A stretch of DNA of 64,000 nt, taken from contig NZ_KE007347.1 in NCBI RefSeq assembly GCF_000400715.1, positions 1,836,995 through 1,900,994 of the forward strand, read 5' to 3'. A program made the translations under genes and the position numbers. Under the pieces are notes generated by a model. That model did no database searches and was not told where the DNA came from. It saw only the letters and a program-made list of their open reading frames with translations. Shown here piece by piece: positions 7,566-15,952 of this stretch. The stretch comes from Acinetobacter genomosp. 15BJ. Lineage in GTDB: Bacteria > Pseudomonadota > Gammaproteobacteria > Pseudomonadales > Moraxellaceae. Position 1 is the stretch's first letter. Each line of letters starts with the position of its first letter.

Positions 7566-8486
7566 TTAAAAATTAAAGCCTTTGACTGGCTTAGCTAAGA
7601 ATTGTTGAAATTTTCGAGGGCGTACTCTTAACCGTGTCGCCTTATCATCTACACTGTAAAACTCATTTCGTCTCATTCCTTCTAGATCATCACGAATATC
7701 ATCCATTCCCTCAAATAAGGTAAGGAAGCTATCATCTCGTTCTTCCCATGGTAAATCCGAATTTGAATCGAGCACCAAACCATTGCCATGGGTTACTGTC
7801 AGCCATTCCTGATTGAGTTGCTGACAAAGCATTTCTGTTTGTTTTAGCACGTTACCGTTAAACGTCAGAAAGTAAGCACACACATACTGATTCGTTTCAG
7901 GGATGCGTAATACTTTGCGATAAAGAAATAAACAACCATTTTGAATCAAAGCACTATTCTGAATCCTTTTTTCAAAAAGACTTACATGCTGAGCAACGTC
8001 GCAAATCGAGACTAAAGGGATTTGATCCGCCTGATAGGTGAAATAGCATTTCAGCGTATTGAGATGATGTTGATGTATGGTAATTGCTTCATACTGCTCA
8101 ACACATTTACGAATACGTTTTGCGTGCTCTTCGTTATCTTTATTTATCGTTTCTAAGAATTGGACACTGGTATATACCACCCGTAACTTTTCCAGCAATA
8201 ATGCAATGAAAACTTTGATCTGCTCAACATCTTCACTAGGTAGGTACACAAGTTTGAGATCACACAACGTTGCGTGATAACAATAGGCTAGAATTGAAAT
8301 CCACAGATCGAATTCCAATTCTTTGTAGTGCATCAATGGTTTCCAATCAGGCAATGTAGCTAAAAAAACCTCATGCCAATATTGCATATCTAACGCTGAC
8401 TTCTCAAAACGCGCTTGTTGATAGAACTCTTGTAGATTTTGTTCTAAACGAGTGGCATGTTGATGTTCGACTTCGTAAAAGCTCAT
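7566..8486 (-). CDS. Divergent, probably catalytically dead paralogue of the Gp2-type replication protein
   Basis: 306 residues from the start at 8486 (MSFYEVEHQH), which has AGGAG seven bases upstream. An in-frame ATG at 8516 lies within the hairpin and is less likely. No family is obvious at first sight. The C-terminal part, however, parallels the neighbouring Gp2-type protein: EWLTVTHGNGLV matches IWHRVTEGKGYL (shared W..VT.G.G) and LRVRPRKFQQF matches LRIKPRGFEAY. At the HUH position of the neighbour (HFHIHF) this protein reads YVCAYF, and the Y...Y..K motif is also missing. It may be a regulatory or partner subunit that has lost nicking activity. The two genes are in tandem, about 100 bases apart. 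Confidence 0.65.
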   Translation of the reverse strand: MSFYEVEHQHATRLEQNLQEFYQQARFEKSALDMQYWHEVFLATLPDWKPLMHYKELEFDLWISILAYCYHATLCDLKLVYLPSEDVEQIKVFIALLLEKLRVVYTSVQFLETINKDNEEHAKRIRKCVEQYEAITIHQHHLNTLKCYFTYQADQIPLVSICDVAQHVSLFEKRIQNSALIQNGCLFLYRKVLRIPETNQYVCAYFLTFNGNVLKQTEMLCQQLNQEWLTVTHGNGLVLDSNSDLPWEERDDSFLTLFEGMDDIRDDLEGMRRNEFYSVDDKATRLRVRPRKFQQFLAKPVKGFNF

Positions 8487-8495
8487 TGCAAAAAC

Positions 8496-8520
8496 TCCTA
8501 TGCGATTTAATTGCATAGGA
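8496..8520 (-). promoter_or_regulatory. Inverted repeat covering the ribosome binding site of the 306-residue gene
   Basis: Perfect 8-bp arms TCCTATGC (8496-8503) and GCATAGGA (8513-8520) lie around a 9-base loop. The arm next to the gene contains the AGGA of its ribosome binding site. The arm core CTATG/CATAG also appears in the hairpin before the adjacent Gp2-type gene. It could be an RNA hairpin limiting translation or a DNA operator. Confidence 0.6.
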
Positions 8521-8588
8521 AGGTGTTTGGCGTATTTTTTAATTTTTCTTGATTCTGACCATCACTCAGCCTAGTGACTAGAAGCGAC

Positions 8589-9587
8589 TTACTTCACCTT
8601 GTTATACCTAAAGTGGCTACAGGCATAGGCTTCAAAACCACGTGGCTTAATACGCAAATATTGATGCTCACTGTCGATCCCTATTTTGGTGAGGTATGGA
8701 GCCACATAATTGAACAATATATTCATACGCCCTGTATCTGCCCGATCAATGACCTGACCATTGATGTGCTGCTGAATAGGATAACGAATGTTCTCTTTGC
8801 GTTGGACGGATAAATAACCCTTACCCTCAGTAACCCGATGCCAAATATTTGCAGCCCCTTGATGGAATCGATAAGGGGTTTGTAAATGTTTCCCATCAAG
8901 GATCACCATAAAATGAATATGGAAATGTCCGCATTCTTTGCCTTGCTCAACCACTCTTGCATAGAACAAAATCTCTAAATCAACTTTATCTCGATCTTGC
9001 TCAGTCAGTACATAGTGTTCAGGTTTATGTATCTCTTTGACAAATTGCTCAAGATGAGTCCTGAGATCAAGACTGCTCACTGAATCTTCATAAGCTTTAA
9101 GATAGTACAACTCAAAACGAAACGGTAATAATCTGGACTTACGCGCTGAAAGTTCTCGTAGCTTCTCAACAATGACCTTCCTTCTTTGCTTTGCTTGATA
9201 AACACGGTCAGACTTAATGCGACTGTATGAAGAGGAAAATAACTTAGTGGCAAAGTTAAAGATTATCTCCTGCATCGCACTTAATGGACGAGAAAGTAGT
9301 ACGATATTTCGATCCTGTTCAGGGTACTGTTCAAAGTAGTCGGCTACGCAATTGGCAAACATTGTAATACGTGGGCAATACTCTCGATCAGGCAAATTCA
9401 GTAACCATAACCATTCATTTCGCTGTCCAATAATTTCTTCAATCCACGATGTATTAGAAAGAAATCGTACCAAGTCTTTATGATTCCAGCGCTTAGCACC
9501 ATGCCGAGCTAAGTCCTTCTCGAAACGACATAACAAGTAATCGAACCAAAAAGAAATATCTGATTCAGAATAATCTTGATTAAACAC
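8589..9587 (-). CDS. Inovirus Gp2 / YagK-YfjJ-type HUH replication protein
   Basis: 332 residues with a GTG start six bases after ATAGGAG. The C-terminal half matches the inovirus Gp2 (YagK/YfjJ) family. It has an HUH-type motif HFHIHFMVILDG (about residues 220-231), the block WHRVTEGKGYL (about 247-257) and a YVAPYLTK segment (about 292-299) whose tyrosine and lysine fit the Y...K arrangement of HUH nickases. The N-terminal half is helical and basic. Such proteins start rolling-circle-type replication of filamentous phages and satellites. A role in replicating an excised island is inferred. A 10-bp hairpin covers its ribosome binding site, and a structured intergenic segment lies downstream. 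Confidence 0.8.
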   Translation of the reverse strand: MFNQDYSESDISFWFDYLLCRFEKDLARHGAKRWNHKDLVRFLSNTSWIEEIIGQRNEWLWLLNLPDREYCPRITMFANCVADYFEQYPEQDRNIVLLSRPLSAMQEIIFNFATKLFSSSYSRIKSDRVYQAKQRRKVIVEKLRELSARKSRLLPFRFELYYLKAYEDSVSSLDLRTHLEQFVKEIHKPEHYVLTEQDRDKVDLEILFYARVVEQGKECGHFHIHFMVILDGKHLQTPYRFHQGAANIWHRVTEGKGYLSVQRKENIRYPIQQHINGQVIDRADTGRMNILFNYVAPYLTKIGIDSEHQYLRIKPRGFEAYACSHFRYNKVK

Positions 9588-9593
9588 TTCACT

Positions 9594-9621
9594 CTCCTAT
9601 GACATGTTGAAGTCATAGGAG
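9594..9621 (-). promoter_or_regulatory. Inverted repeat covering the ribosome binding site of the Gp2-type gene
   Basis: Perfect 10-bp arms CTCCTATGAC (9594-9603) and GTCATAGGAG (9612-9621) flank an 8-base loop. The gene-proximal arm carries the AGGAG ribosome binding site, six bases before the GTG start. The arrangement and the CTATG/CATAG core match the hairpin before the next gene downstream. The stretch from 9622 to 9881 holds only AT-rich, promoter-like sequence and a weak GCCGTA/TACGGC hairpin. Confidence 0.65.
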
Positions 9622-9881
9622 GAGAACTTCTCTAATTTTTTACATTACGAATGGGGTCATAGTGCTAGGCCGAGTGACGATCTCTGTCATCTGGTAATAG
9701 CTGTATCAGGATCAGTAGGTTCGTCTCTAACAATACTAAGCTCTTATAATAATTAGATTATCTATGTAGATTACTTATATATCATAAATATATACACCAT
9801 ATGCAATGAACCCAAAGCCGTAAAAATATACGGCATCGCGCTTATATTATGATGAAAAACCATGATTTGAGTTTAAATTTT

Positions 9882-12341
9882 TTAGCTGAGATTTTTTGCT
9901 TTCACTCGTCCCTTGTAGTTTGATGATCCCTTGATTGCGCGCTTGATTTCACCATCAAGTAATATCTTCAGGTATAACGGCTTTTGACTAACATAATGGA
10001 ACCATGCATCAATCGTGGCTTTTTCTTCCCCTTGCATAAGCCCTGCTTTAAGTTTTCTGATAACTAAAGTTGAAAAACGATCTTCCGTTTGTGTTATTGA
10101 GACTTGATCATCACTTTCAGTTTGGGTGTCGTTATATTTTTTGCATACAAATTCTAACTTTTGCATAAAGTGCTGAATGAAATCCATCTTCATAGCAATA
10201 TCACGTTTAGAGACCGAAAATAGAAAAGTAATGTTAGCCGAGTTGATTTGAGCAGCATGACCCAATATGTCCCAACACCCCAAATATGCTAGAAGTTGTA
10301 TCGACGTATCCTTATTCAGTTTATCAATGGCCGTTTTAAAAATATGATCAATGGTCTTAAAATTTGATGCAAGATGGGCACATTGCACTTTACAGGAAAT
10401 AAAAATATTTTCCCCAGCAAATGCCTTTTTTTGTGTCCAATAAGTTTCGTACTGACTCTTGGCCCGACTTGCCTGTTCCTGATTTGATTTTATCAATGCG
10501 CTTAAGGTTTTTGCTTTCTTACCACTTTGGTGTAGCGTTTCGATATACTGATTCAAACTAGGGAGAACATGATTTTTAAATTCAGCAATTCGGTTCTGTC
10601 CCAAATAGTGTCTTAAATCGTTTGTAAAATTGCTTAAGGGCTGATCAAGCAGTTGCCGAATATCAGCACAAAGTCGTATCAATTGTGGGTCTGAGGATTT
10701 AGAAAATTCCTGATAATTAAGCTCAACTTGAATCTTACATAAAGCGATAGACGCAATTAAAACAGATGGACTAAAAACCAAACCATAACAGCTGAGCAAT
10801 CGTTCTAGCAACCGTTTTGACCCATCAACCTTTTGAAAAAGTATCATATACAACTTTTGTAAGTCAGTACCTCGATCATATTTCTTTGACTTAGCAGAGG
10901 TGTTATCAGGATTTATAGGCAGTTGTTTCCACTTTCCTAATAAATATACAAATGCTTCCAATTCCATTAAATACTGCCATACCTGCGGATCTATCTGCGG
11001 ATATCGATCTAGTAAGTTCCCATAAATAAACTCAATATTCTTTATAGATTTTTCTTCTATCGTTCTAAGCTTGATGTACTTAAAATATTTCCACAAACCA
11101 AATTCAAATTTTTCTACGATAGGTTCAGGTCGATTTCTTGGTTTTTTTGGGGGCTTGGTGTTTTGCTTTATGGTCTGTGGTTTATATATAAGCCCCTCAT
11201 TTTCAGAATAAAAAAACTTCTTACATTCTTTGCCTGCAATCCACAACTCAAACAGTGATGAAGAGTTAATGACATAATTTAAAGTTGTCCTGATGAAAAA
11301 ATTATATTTCTCGGTATCTTTAGCTATGACACCAGACCTGACGTTATGTATGATACGTTCACAATAAGGCTTATACACCAACTCTCGATATTTATTTCTT
11401 TGAATTTCTTGAGTTGAATACTCTTTCCCATCGTAAAAGCGAGTGTTTTGCTCATAAGGTCGGAGATTGAGGTATGTCTTTTCCCATATTTTTTCTACCT
11501 CATTCTTTATACTATCCATAGATTCTGTTTTTTGGTTTTTGAAGACAAATATGCCAAATACAGAAAAATCATAGTGTGAACCAAAATCAAGTTTTAAAAA
11601 GCTCGTAAGTATTCGTTCATTACTTTTAATCTCATTTCTAAAAAAGTTTAGATGATGAAGGCTCCTCTCGTTAGCCCATTCTAGTTGCGTACCATTTATT
11701 CTTATTGGATCTATTGGGGATTCTAAACAATAGCCAAGTTTTAAACATAAAACCTTTACTTTATTCGATTCGTTATAGGATTGATCAAATCTTTCCTTGA
11801 AGTACTCAAGATTCCGATACATTTCTAGCCAAGTGTCATCCAGCATCACTGGAAAATTATTGAGCCATTGCCTAATTAATATCTCCTCACTCCCATCAAA
11901 AGCGTATCTATGCATCCAAAACCTTGATAAGTTTTGTGCAAGAACATTGAAAAAAATCCGCCAATTTTTAGGTAAAAGAATAAGCGCATTAACTTGGGGA
12001 TAGCGTGTACTGAATGGATGAAATCCGAAGATTGAATCATCTGCTCTAGACGGATTTGTTGAAAGTATTTGTTGGTAATGTTGCTTGATATAATCCAATT
12101 GAGCAACATCATTACGTTCTGGATCAAATAATTTTTTAATAAAATCTATTAAATGTTTTTGTCTTTTATCTGGTATTTCCTCACCAAACTGTCGGCGTAA
12201 GGCAAGTTCATAAAATGCATCCAATGCAAAAATAACTTCAGAGTTGACCTCCCTCCCATGTAGCTGAAGGAAGATTCTCAAAACCTCAGCAATGTCTCTG
12301 ATTCTTCTATCCACGTCAATTTTAGTAAGTTCCATACCCAT
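9882..12341 (-). CDS. Unrecognised 819-residue island protein
   Basis: A large, mostly helical, lysine-rich protein with no signal peptide or membrane segment. I recognise no Walker, nuclease, HUH or other catalytic motif. A proline/lysine-rich linker (about residues 390-405, TKPPKKPRNRPEP) divides it into an N-terminal part of about 390 residues and a C-terminal part of about 410. The C-terminus is basic (YKGRVKAKNLS). Start choice is open: the ATGs at 12341 and 12335 both have poor ribosome binding sites. It lies between the integrase and the replication-type genes, a place where satellites often carry accessory or defence cargo. A Fur-box-like sequence lies about 130 bases upstream. Confidence 0.7.
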   Translation of the reverse strand: MGMELTKIDVDRRIRDIAEVLRIFLQLHGREVNSEVIFALDAFYELALRRQFGEEIPDKRQKHLIDFIKKLFDPERNDVAQLDYIKQHYQQILSTNPSRADDSIFGFHPFSTRYPQVNALILLPKNWRIFFNVLAQNLSRFWMHRYAFDGSEEILIRQWLNNFPVMLDDTWLEMYRNLEYFKERFDQSYNESNKVKVLCLKLGYCLESPIDPIRINGTQLEWANERSLHHLNFFRNEIKSNERILTSFLKLDFGSHYDFSVFGIFVFKNQKTESMDSIKNEVEKIWEKTYLNLRPYEQNTRFYDGKEYSTQEIQRNKYRELVYKPYCERIIHNVRSGVIAKDTEKYNFFIRTTLNYVINSSSLFELWIAGKECKKFFYSENEGLIYKPQTIKQNTKPPKKPRNRPEPIVEKFEFGLWKYFKYIKLRTIEEKSIKNIEFIYGNLLDRYPQIDPQVWQYLMELEAFVYLLGKWKQLPINPDNTSAKSKKYDRGTDLQKLYMILFQKVDGSKRLLERLLSCYGLVFSPSVLIASIALCKIQVELNYQEFSKSSDPQLIRLCADIRQLLDQPLSNFTNDLRHYLGQNRIAEFKNHVLPSLNQYIETLHQSGKKAKTLSALIKSNQEQASRAKSQYETYWTQKKAFAGENIFISCKVQCAHLASNFKTIDHIFKTAIDKLNKDTSIQLLAYLGCWDILGHAAQINSANITFLFSVSKRDIAMKMDFIQHFMQKLEFVCKKYNDTQTESDDQVSITQTEDRFSTLVIRKLKAGLMQGEEKATIDAWFHYVSQKPLYLKILLDGEIKRAIKGSSNYKGRVKAKNLS

Positions 12342-12472
12342 AAATCAGCCATTTTTATTCTATAAGCTATATACTACATAAATCTTGTTTATAAAAAACA
12401 CACCTATTTTCACTTAGTCAAAATTATAAAATAAAAAAGGTGATTTTGAGGATAAAGCACGGTATAAAACAA

Positions 12473-12491
12473 GATAATGATAATCATTAAT
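12473..12491. promoter_or_regulatory. Fur-box-like site upstream of the 819-residue protein gene
   Basis: The first 17 bases, GATAATGATAATCATTA, match the classical 19-base Fur consensus exactly; the last two differ. The site is upstream of the leftward 819-residue gene (start 12341). A fur gene is present at 38836-39273. AT-rich palindromes also arise by chance or bind other regulators, so the assignment is provisional. Confidence 0.5.
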
Positions 12492-12535
12492 AAATGATAA
12501 AAGTTTAAAAAACTAAGGCCGAGAAATTTTAGGCA

Positions 12536-12581
12536 GAAAAAAAGCCTAAACAAAAATCAGAGAAGATTTTTTGCTTAGGCT
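12536..12581 (-). terminator. Rho-independent terminator of the integrase gene
   Basis: A stem of about 16 bp with one mismatch and one bulge (12543-12558 with 12565-12581, ends AGCCTAA/TTAGGCT) is followed on the minus strand by a T run. It lies 37 bases past the integrase stop. A second, alternative hairpin TTTAGGC/GCCTAAA (12528-12550) shares its left arm. Confidence 0.85.
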
Positions 12582-12617
12582 ATATTTTTAAAATATTATT
12601 GCATTATTCACATAGTT

Positions 12618-13772
12618 TTAAGCTAGCCATTTTTTTACCTGCTCTCCATACCACTCCATTATCTTCACTCGCTCTTCCCAATACTGTGCTCGGTTATAAG
12701 CAGCACGAATACGATTTTGAGGTACATGTGCAAGCTGACGTTCAATCGCATCAGGATTGAATAAATTAGATTCATTCACCACGGTACTAAATAAAGATCT
12801 AAATCCATGTGTAGTCATTCGTCCAGCATAGCCTGAACGTTTAATTACAGCCAAGATTGACTCGCTGCGCATAGCTTGATTGTTATTTAGTCGGTGTGGA
12901 AATAACAGATCTTGATTATGTGTCAGACGCAATGCCTGAAGCTCATCGATCATCATGTCTGTTAAGGGTACACGATGGGGTAAACCGTTCTTCATACGCT
13001 CAGCAGGGATGTCCCATTTACGCTCATCTAGATCAAATTCATCCCAATGCGCTTGCAGTAATTCACTTACTCGAACGCCAGTAAGCATGATCAGAATAAT
13101 TGCATGATGGGTTTGAGCATCTGCTGGATAGGTTTTGATGCGTCTAAGGAATTCAGGCATTTCGCTTTCTGATAATGAAGCTAAGTTCTTCACTTTTTTA
13201 TTCTTGAGTGCATAGACCAAATCACTTGCTGGATTATCGTATCTATAGCCATGAGCTATGGCATATTTCATAACCATACCACAACGTGACAAAGTACGCT
13301 TAGCCACCTCTAATGAGCCTCTAGCTTCGATCTTTTTGATTATCTGCAATATATCAGGTGCTTGAATTTGATTAATACGTTTATTGGCCAGAGCAATATA
13401 AAGCTCATCTAAAGATGCTCGCACATTACTGATATGTTTGGATGACCAAGTCTCTCTTTGGTTCTCAAACCAGTCTTCAGCCACCTCTTTAAAAAGTGGT
13501 TTTAACTCATCAACCGCCTCTACACGAGAAAATTTATATTTTATATCTAAAGCAATTTCACGAGCTTTTTTCAAACTTAGTTCAGGATACTGCCCTAATG
13601 CTTTAGATTTTCTTTGCCCATCAACCGTAAGTCGAAGCGCCCAATATTTACCCCCTTTGGGATCAATGATGAGTGACAACCCATTAGAATCTGATAATCG
13701 ATATTGCTTTTCTTTAGGTAATGCCTTTTTGCATTCCACATCAGTTAGCGCCATTTTTCCTGCCCCACTCAT
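12618..13772 (-). CDS. P4-type tyrosine integrase (DUF4102 N-terminal domain)
   Basis: 384 residues with the layout of P4/CP4 island integrases. An N-terminal DUF4102 domain (MALTDVECKKALP to ALGQYPELSLKKAREIA) is followed by a helical core-binding domain and a C-terminal catalytic domain. Catalytic positions are visible: Arg in TGVRVSELLQAHW, His-x-x-Arg in THGFRSLFST, then LAHVPQNRIRAAYNR with the late His and the nucleophile Tyr. An alternative start at 13754 (MALTD, after AGGA) fits the family N-terminus better. The gene points away from ssrA, whose 3' end is about 165 bases from its start, the usual arrangement for islands in ssrA. An inverted repeat GGGTCAAA/TTTGACCC (about 13784-13809) just upstream may be an operator. 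Confidence 0.93.
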   Translation of the reverse strand: MSGAGKMALTDVECKKALPKEKQYRLSDSNGLSLIIDPKGGKYWALRLTVDGQRKSKALGQYPELSLKKAREIALDIKYKFSRVEAVDELKPLFKEVAEDWFENQRETWSSKHISNVRASLDELYIALANKRINQIQAPDILQIIKKIEARGSLEVAKRTLSRCGMVMKYAIAHGYRYDNPASDLVYALKNKKVKNLASLSESEMPEFLRRIKTYPADAQTHHAIILIMLTGVRVSELLQAHWDEFDLDERKWDIPAERMKNGLPHRVPLTDMMIDELQALRLTHNQDLLFPHRLNNNQAMRSESILAVIKRSGYAGRMTTHGFRSLFSTVVNESNLFNPDAIERQLAHVPQNRIRAAYNRAQYWEERVKIMEWYGEQVKKWLA

Positions 13773-13867
13773 TTTGAATCTTGTGGGTCAAATTGTCCCA
13801 ATTTTGACCCTTAAAAGGCAAAAATAAGGTCAAATCAAGTCGGATGATATCGGACAAACAAGCAAAT

Positions 13868-13903
13868 AAAAAAGCCTTTAAGTATTGAACTTAAAGGCTT
13901 TTT
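13868..13903 (-). terminator. Rho-independent terminator downstream of ssrA
   Basis: Perfect 11-bp stem AAGCCTTTAAG/CTTAAAGGCTT (13872-13882 with 13890-13900), loop of 7, T run on the minus strand. It lies about 35 bases past the 3' end of ssrA and before the integrase promoter region. Confidence 0.85.
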
Positions 13904-13935
13904 CACATCGGATCGAACAATCCCGAATAATATTT

Positions 13936-13971
13936 TGGTGGAGATGGCGGGAGTCGAACCCGCGTCCGCCA
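13936..13971 (-). other. Probable island attachment site in the 3' end of ssrA
   Basis: The 3'-terminal acceptor/T-arm sequence of tmRNA is a common target of P4-type integrases, and an integrase of that type starts 164 bases away. I searched the left part of the window by eye for a second copy of TGGTGGAGATGGCGGGAGTC and found none, so the other junction is presumed to lie left of base 1. Confidence 0.5.
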
Positions 13972-14295
13972 GCACTACGCTCGAGAATACTACATGCTTA
14001 GATATCGTCTACTGTTTTAACTCTTTGTGACCCGACGAACAGGGTACAAATCGCGATCCTCTAAGTTTAGTACAAAGCCCCGAGGCTTGGCTTTATACGG
14101 ACTTGTGTGCGTGCGCTTCAGTCGGACTCTCTAACCACAAGTATTCAGAGAGGCGGACAAGCTGCCCTTAGGCAGCTAGAGCGTATGATTCGTCGTTTGC
14201 GACTAAAAAATGCAAATTTGATTTACGAGAGGAAATGCGCTCTCGGCATGCATCTATGAGTTTCATCACCAGCGTCGAAGCCAGGAACATCCCCA
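13936..14295 (-). ncRNA. ssrA: tmRNA (ssrA)
   Basis: A 360-nt tmRNA that rescues stalled ribosomes by trans-translation. Its 5' end GGGGATGTTCCTGGCTTCGA (from 14295) and its 3' end, which reads CTCCACCA on the minus strand (to 13936), form the tRNA-like domain. The tag frame at 14168-14200 encodes ANDESYALAA plus a stop. A -10-like TATGAT lies at 14309-14314. The 3' end is the probable attachment site of the adjacent island. Confidence 0.97.
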
Positions 14296-14419
14296 AAGTA
14301 CTGCACAATCATAGCATAAATGACTAGAATTTAAATGTTAATTTCTAAGCATCGAGCAAAATATGCGCTTATAAGCCTATATTGTTGCGAAACTTGCATT
14401 TTCAAGTCCCGCATTCAGG

Positions 14420-15946
14420 TTAATGTGGTGCAGGCCCACCAGCCACAGGTTTCGGCTTTGGACTCATCCAAATCAAAGCACTGGCAAACACAAACACTAT
14501 CGCCAACAACATAAATACATGATTGGCAGACATGGTAATCGCCTCTTTATCCACCAGATTAGCAATCGTTGCTAAAGTCGCATCAGAAGAGAATCCATTC
14601 TGTAATAAGGTATTTTGTACTTCTTGTGGATGTAAGTTATTCACCATTTCACTGCGTGCCACTTTGGCATGATCATCCCAGATCGTCACGGCAATTGAAG
14701 CGCCAATCGCCCCTGCCATGGTTCTCAAGAAGTTCATCAAGCCTGCAGCCGATGCCATTTCCTGTGGCAAAACAGAGCCCATTGCAATATTTGACAATGG
14801 TATAAAGAAGAATGGCACCGCAAAACCTTGCAAGATTTGTGGCCAAGCTAAAGACATAAAGTCTGCATCGGTGACCCAGAAGGCACGCATTAAAGTCACA
14901 ACACCCAACAACGCCAAACCAAAACTAGCCAGTGCACGCGGGTCGTATTTGGTCGACAGCTTCGCCACAATTGGCGACATGGTCAGGCTACCGAAGCCCA
15001 TAGTCGCGGTGAGATAACCTGCCCATGTAGCGGTATAGCCCAAATTGATCTGCAGCCACTGTGGAATCAGTACAATACTGCCAAAGAAGGAACCAAAACC
15101 AAAGGCCAGCGCCAATACTGACACGGCGAAGCCCCGATGTCGGAACACATACAAATTGACCACGGGATGCTTTTCGGTCAGCTCCCAGATCATAAATACA
15201 ATAAAGCCAACTACAGCAATCAAAGCCAGCATGATAATACTGCTGCTATTAAACCAGTCGCGTTCGTGTCCCAGATCGAGCATCAATTGTAGTGCGCCAA
15301 TCCAAAGTACTAACAGGCCTAGACCAATTGCATCAATCCGCAGTTTTTCCGTTTTGGTTTCAGCCACAGACAACAACCGTATCGCGGCTAAAACACAGAA
15401 AATACCCACAGGAATATTGATAAAGAAAATCCAGTGCCAAGATAGATTGTCACTGATGAGTCCACCAAGGATCGGTCCAAGAATTGGTCCAATCACCGTG
15501 GTCATCGCCCAGAGCCCCATCGCTTGTGCATGCTTTTCAGGTGGGAAAATCCGCATCAATAGCGTTTGGCTCAGTGGCATCAATGGCCCGCCACAAAGAC
15601 CTTGTCCAATACGGAAAAACACCAGCATTTCCAAGGAAGTCGCTAGACCACACAGGAAAGAAAAGATGGTAAAGCCAATCAGACCAAAAACAAACACGCG
15701 GACTGTGCCAAAGCGTCCTGCGAGCCACCCTGTTAAAGGTACGCAAATCGCTTCTGCAACGGCATAAGAAGTAATGACCCATGTGCCTTGAGAACTAGAA
15801 ACAGCAAGGTTCCCTGTAATATGAGGCACAGACACGTTGGCAATGGTGGTATCCAGTACCACCATAAAATTTGAAAGGGCGATCACAAACGCGGCAAGTA
15901 GTAAGCGCCCGCCACTAAGTTCTGCAAATGGATTTTGCGTTTTCAT
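14420..15946 (-). CDS. emrB: EmrB-type DHA2-family drug efflux permease
   Basis: A 508-residue major facilitator of the DHA2 (14-helix) family, inner membrane, proton-driven. N-terminal VVLDTTIANVSVPHI carries the DHA2 motif D1 (LDxTxVNVALP-like). GRFGTVRVF is the loop 2-3 motif A, and GPILGPILGGLI is the antiporter motif C in helix 5. Its start lies six bases past the stop of the EmrA-type gene, so the two are co-transcribed and should form a tripartite pump with a TolC-type outer-membrane protein encoded elsewhere. Substrates cannot be read from sequence. No dedicated regulator sits beside the pair. Confidence 0.9.
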   Translation of the reverse strand: MKTQNPFAELSGGRLLLAAFVIALSNFMVVLDTTIANVSVPHITGNLAVSSSQGTWVITSYAVAEAICVPLTGWLAGRFGTVRVFVFGLIGFTIFSFLCGLATSLEMLVFFRIGQGLCGGPLMPLSQTLLMRIFPPEKHAQAMGLWAMTTVIGPILGPILGGLISDNLSWHWIFFINIPVGIFCVLAAIRLLSVAETKTEKLRIDAIGLGLLVLWIGALQLMLDLGHERDWFNSSSIIMLALIAVVGFIVFMIWELTEKHPVVNLYVFRHRGFAVSVLALAFGFGSFFGSIVLIPQWLQINLGYTATWAGYLTATMGFGSLTMSPIVAKLSTKYDPRALASFGLALLGVVTLMRAFWVTDADFMSLAWPQILQGFAVPFFFIPLSNIAMGSVLPQEMASAAGLMNFLRTMAGAIGASIAVTIWDDHAKVARSEMVNNLHPQEVQNTLLQNGFSSDATLATIANLVDKEAITMSANHVFMLLAIVFVFASALIWMSPKPKPVAGGPAPH

Positions 15947-15952
15947 GGCTGA

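Noticed and set aside
13438..13827. 129-codon frame on the + strand
   Set aside because: Shadow of the integrase gene, with no supporting motif.
15045..15767. 240-codon frame on the + strand
   Set aside because: Antisense shadow of the emrB gene. Serine/isoleucine-rich, with no domain.
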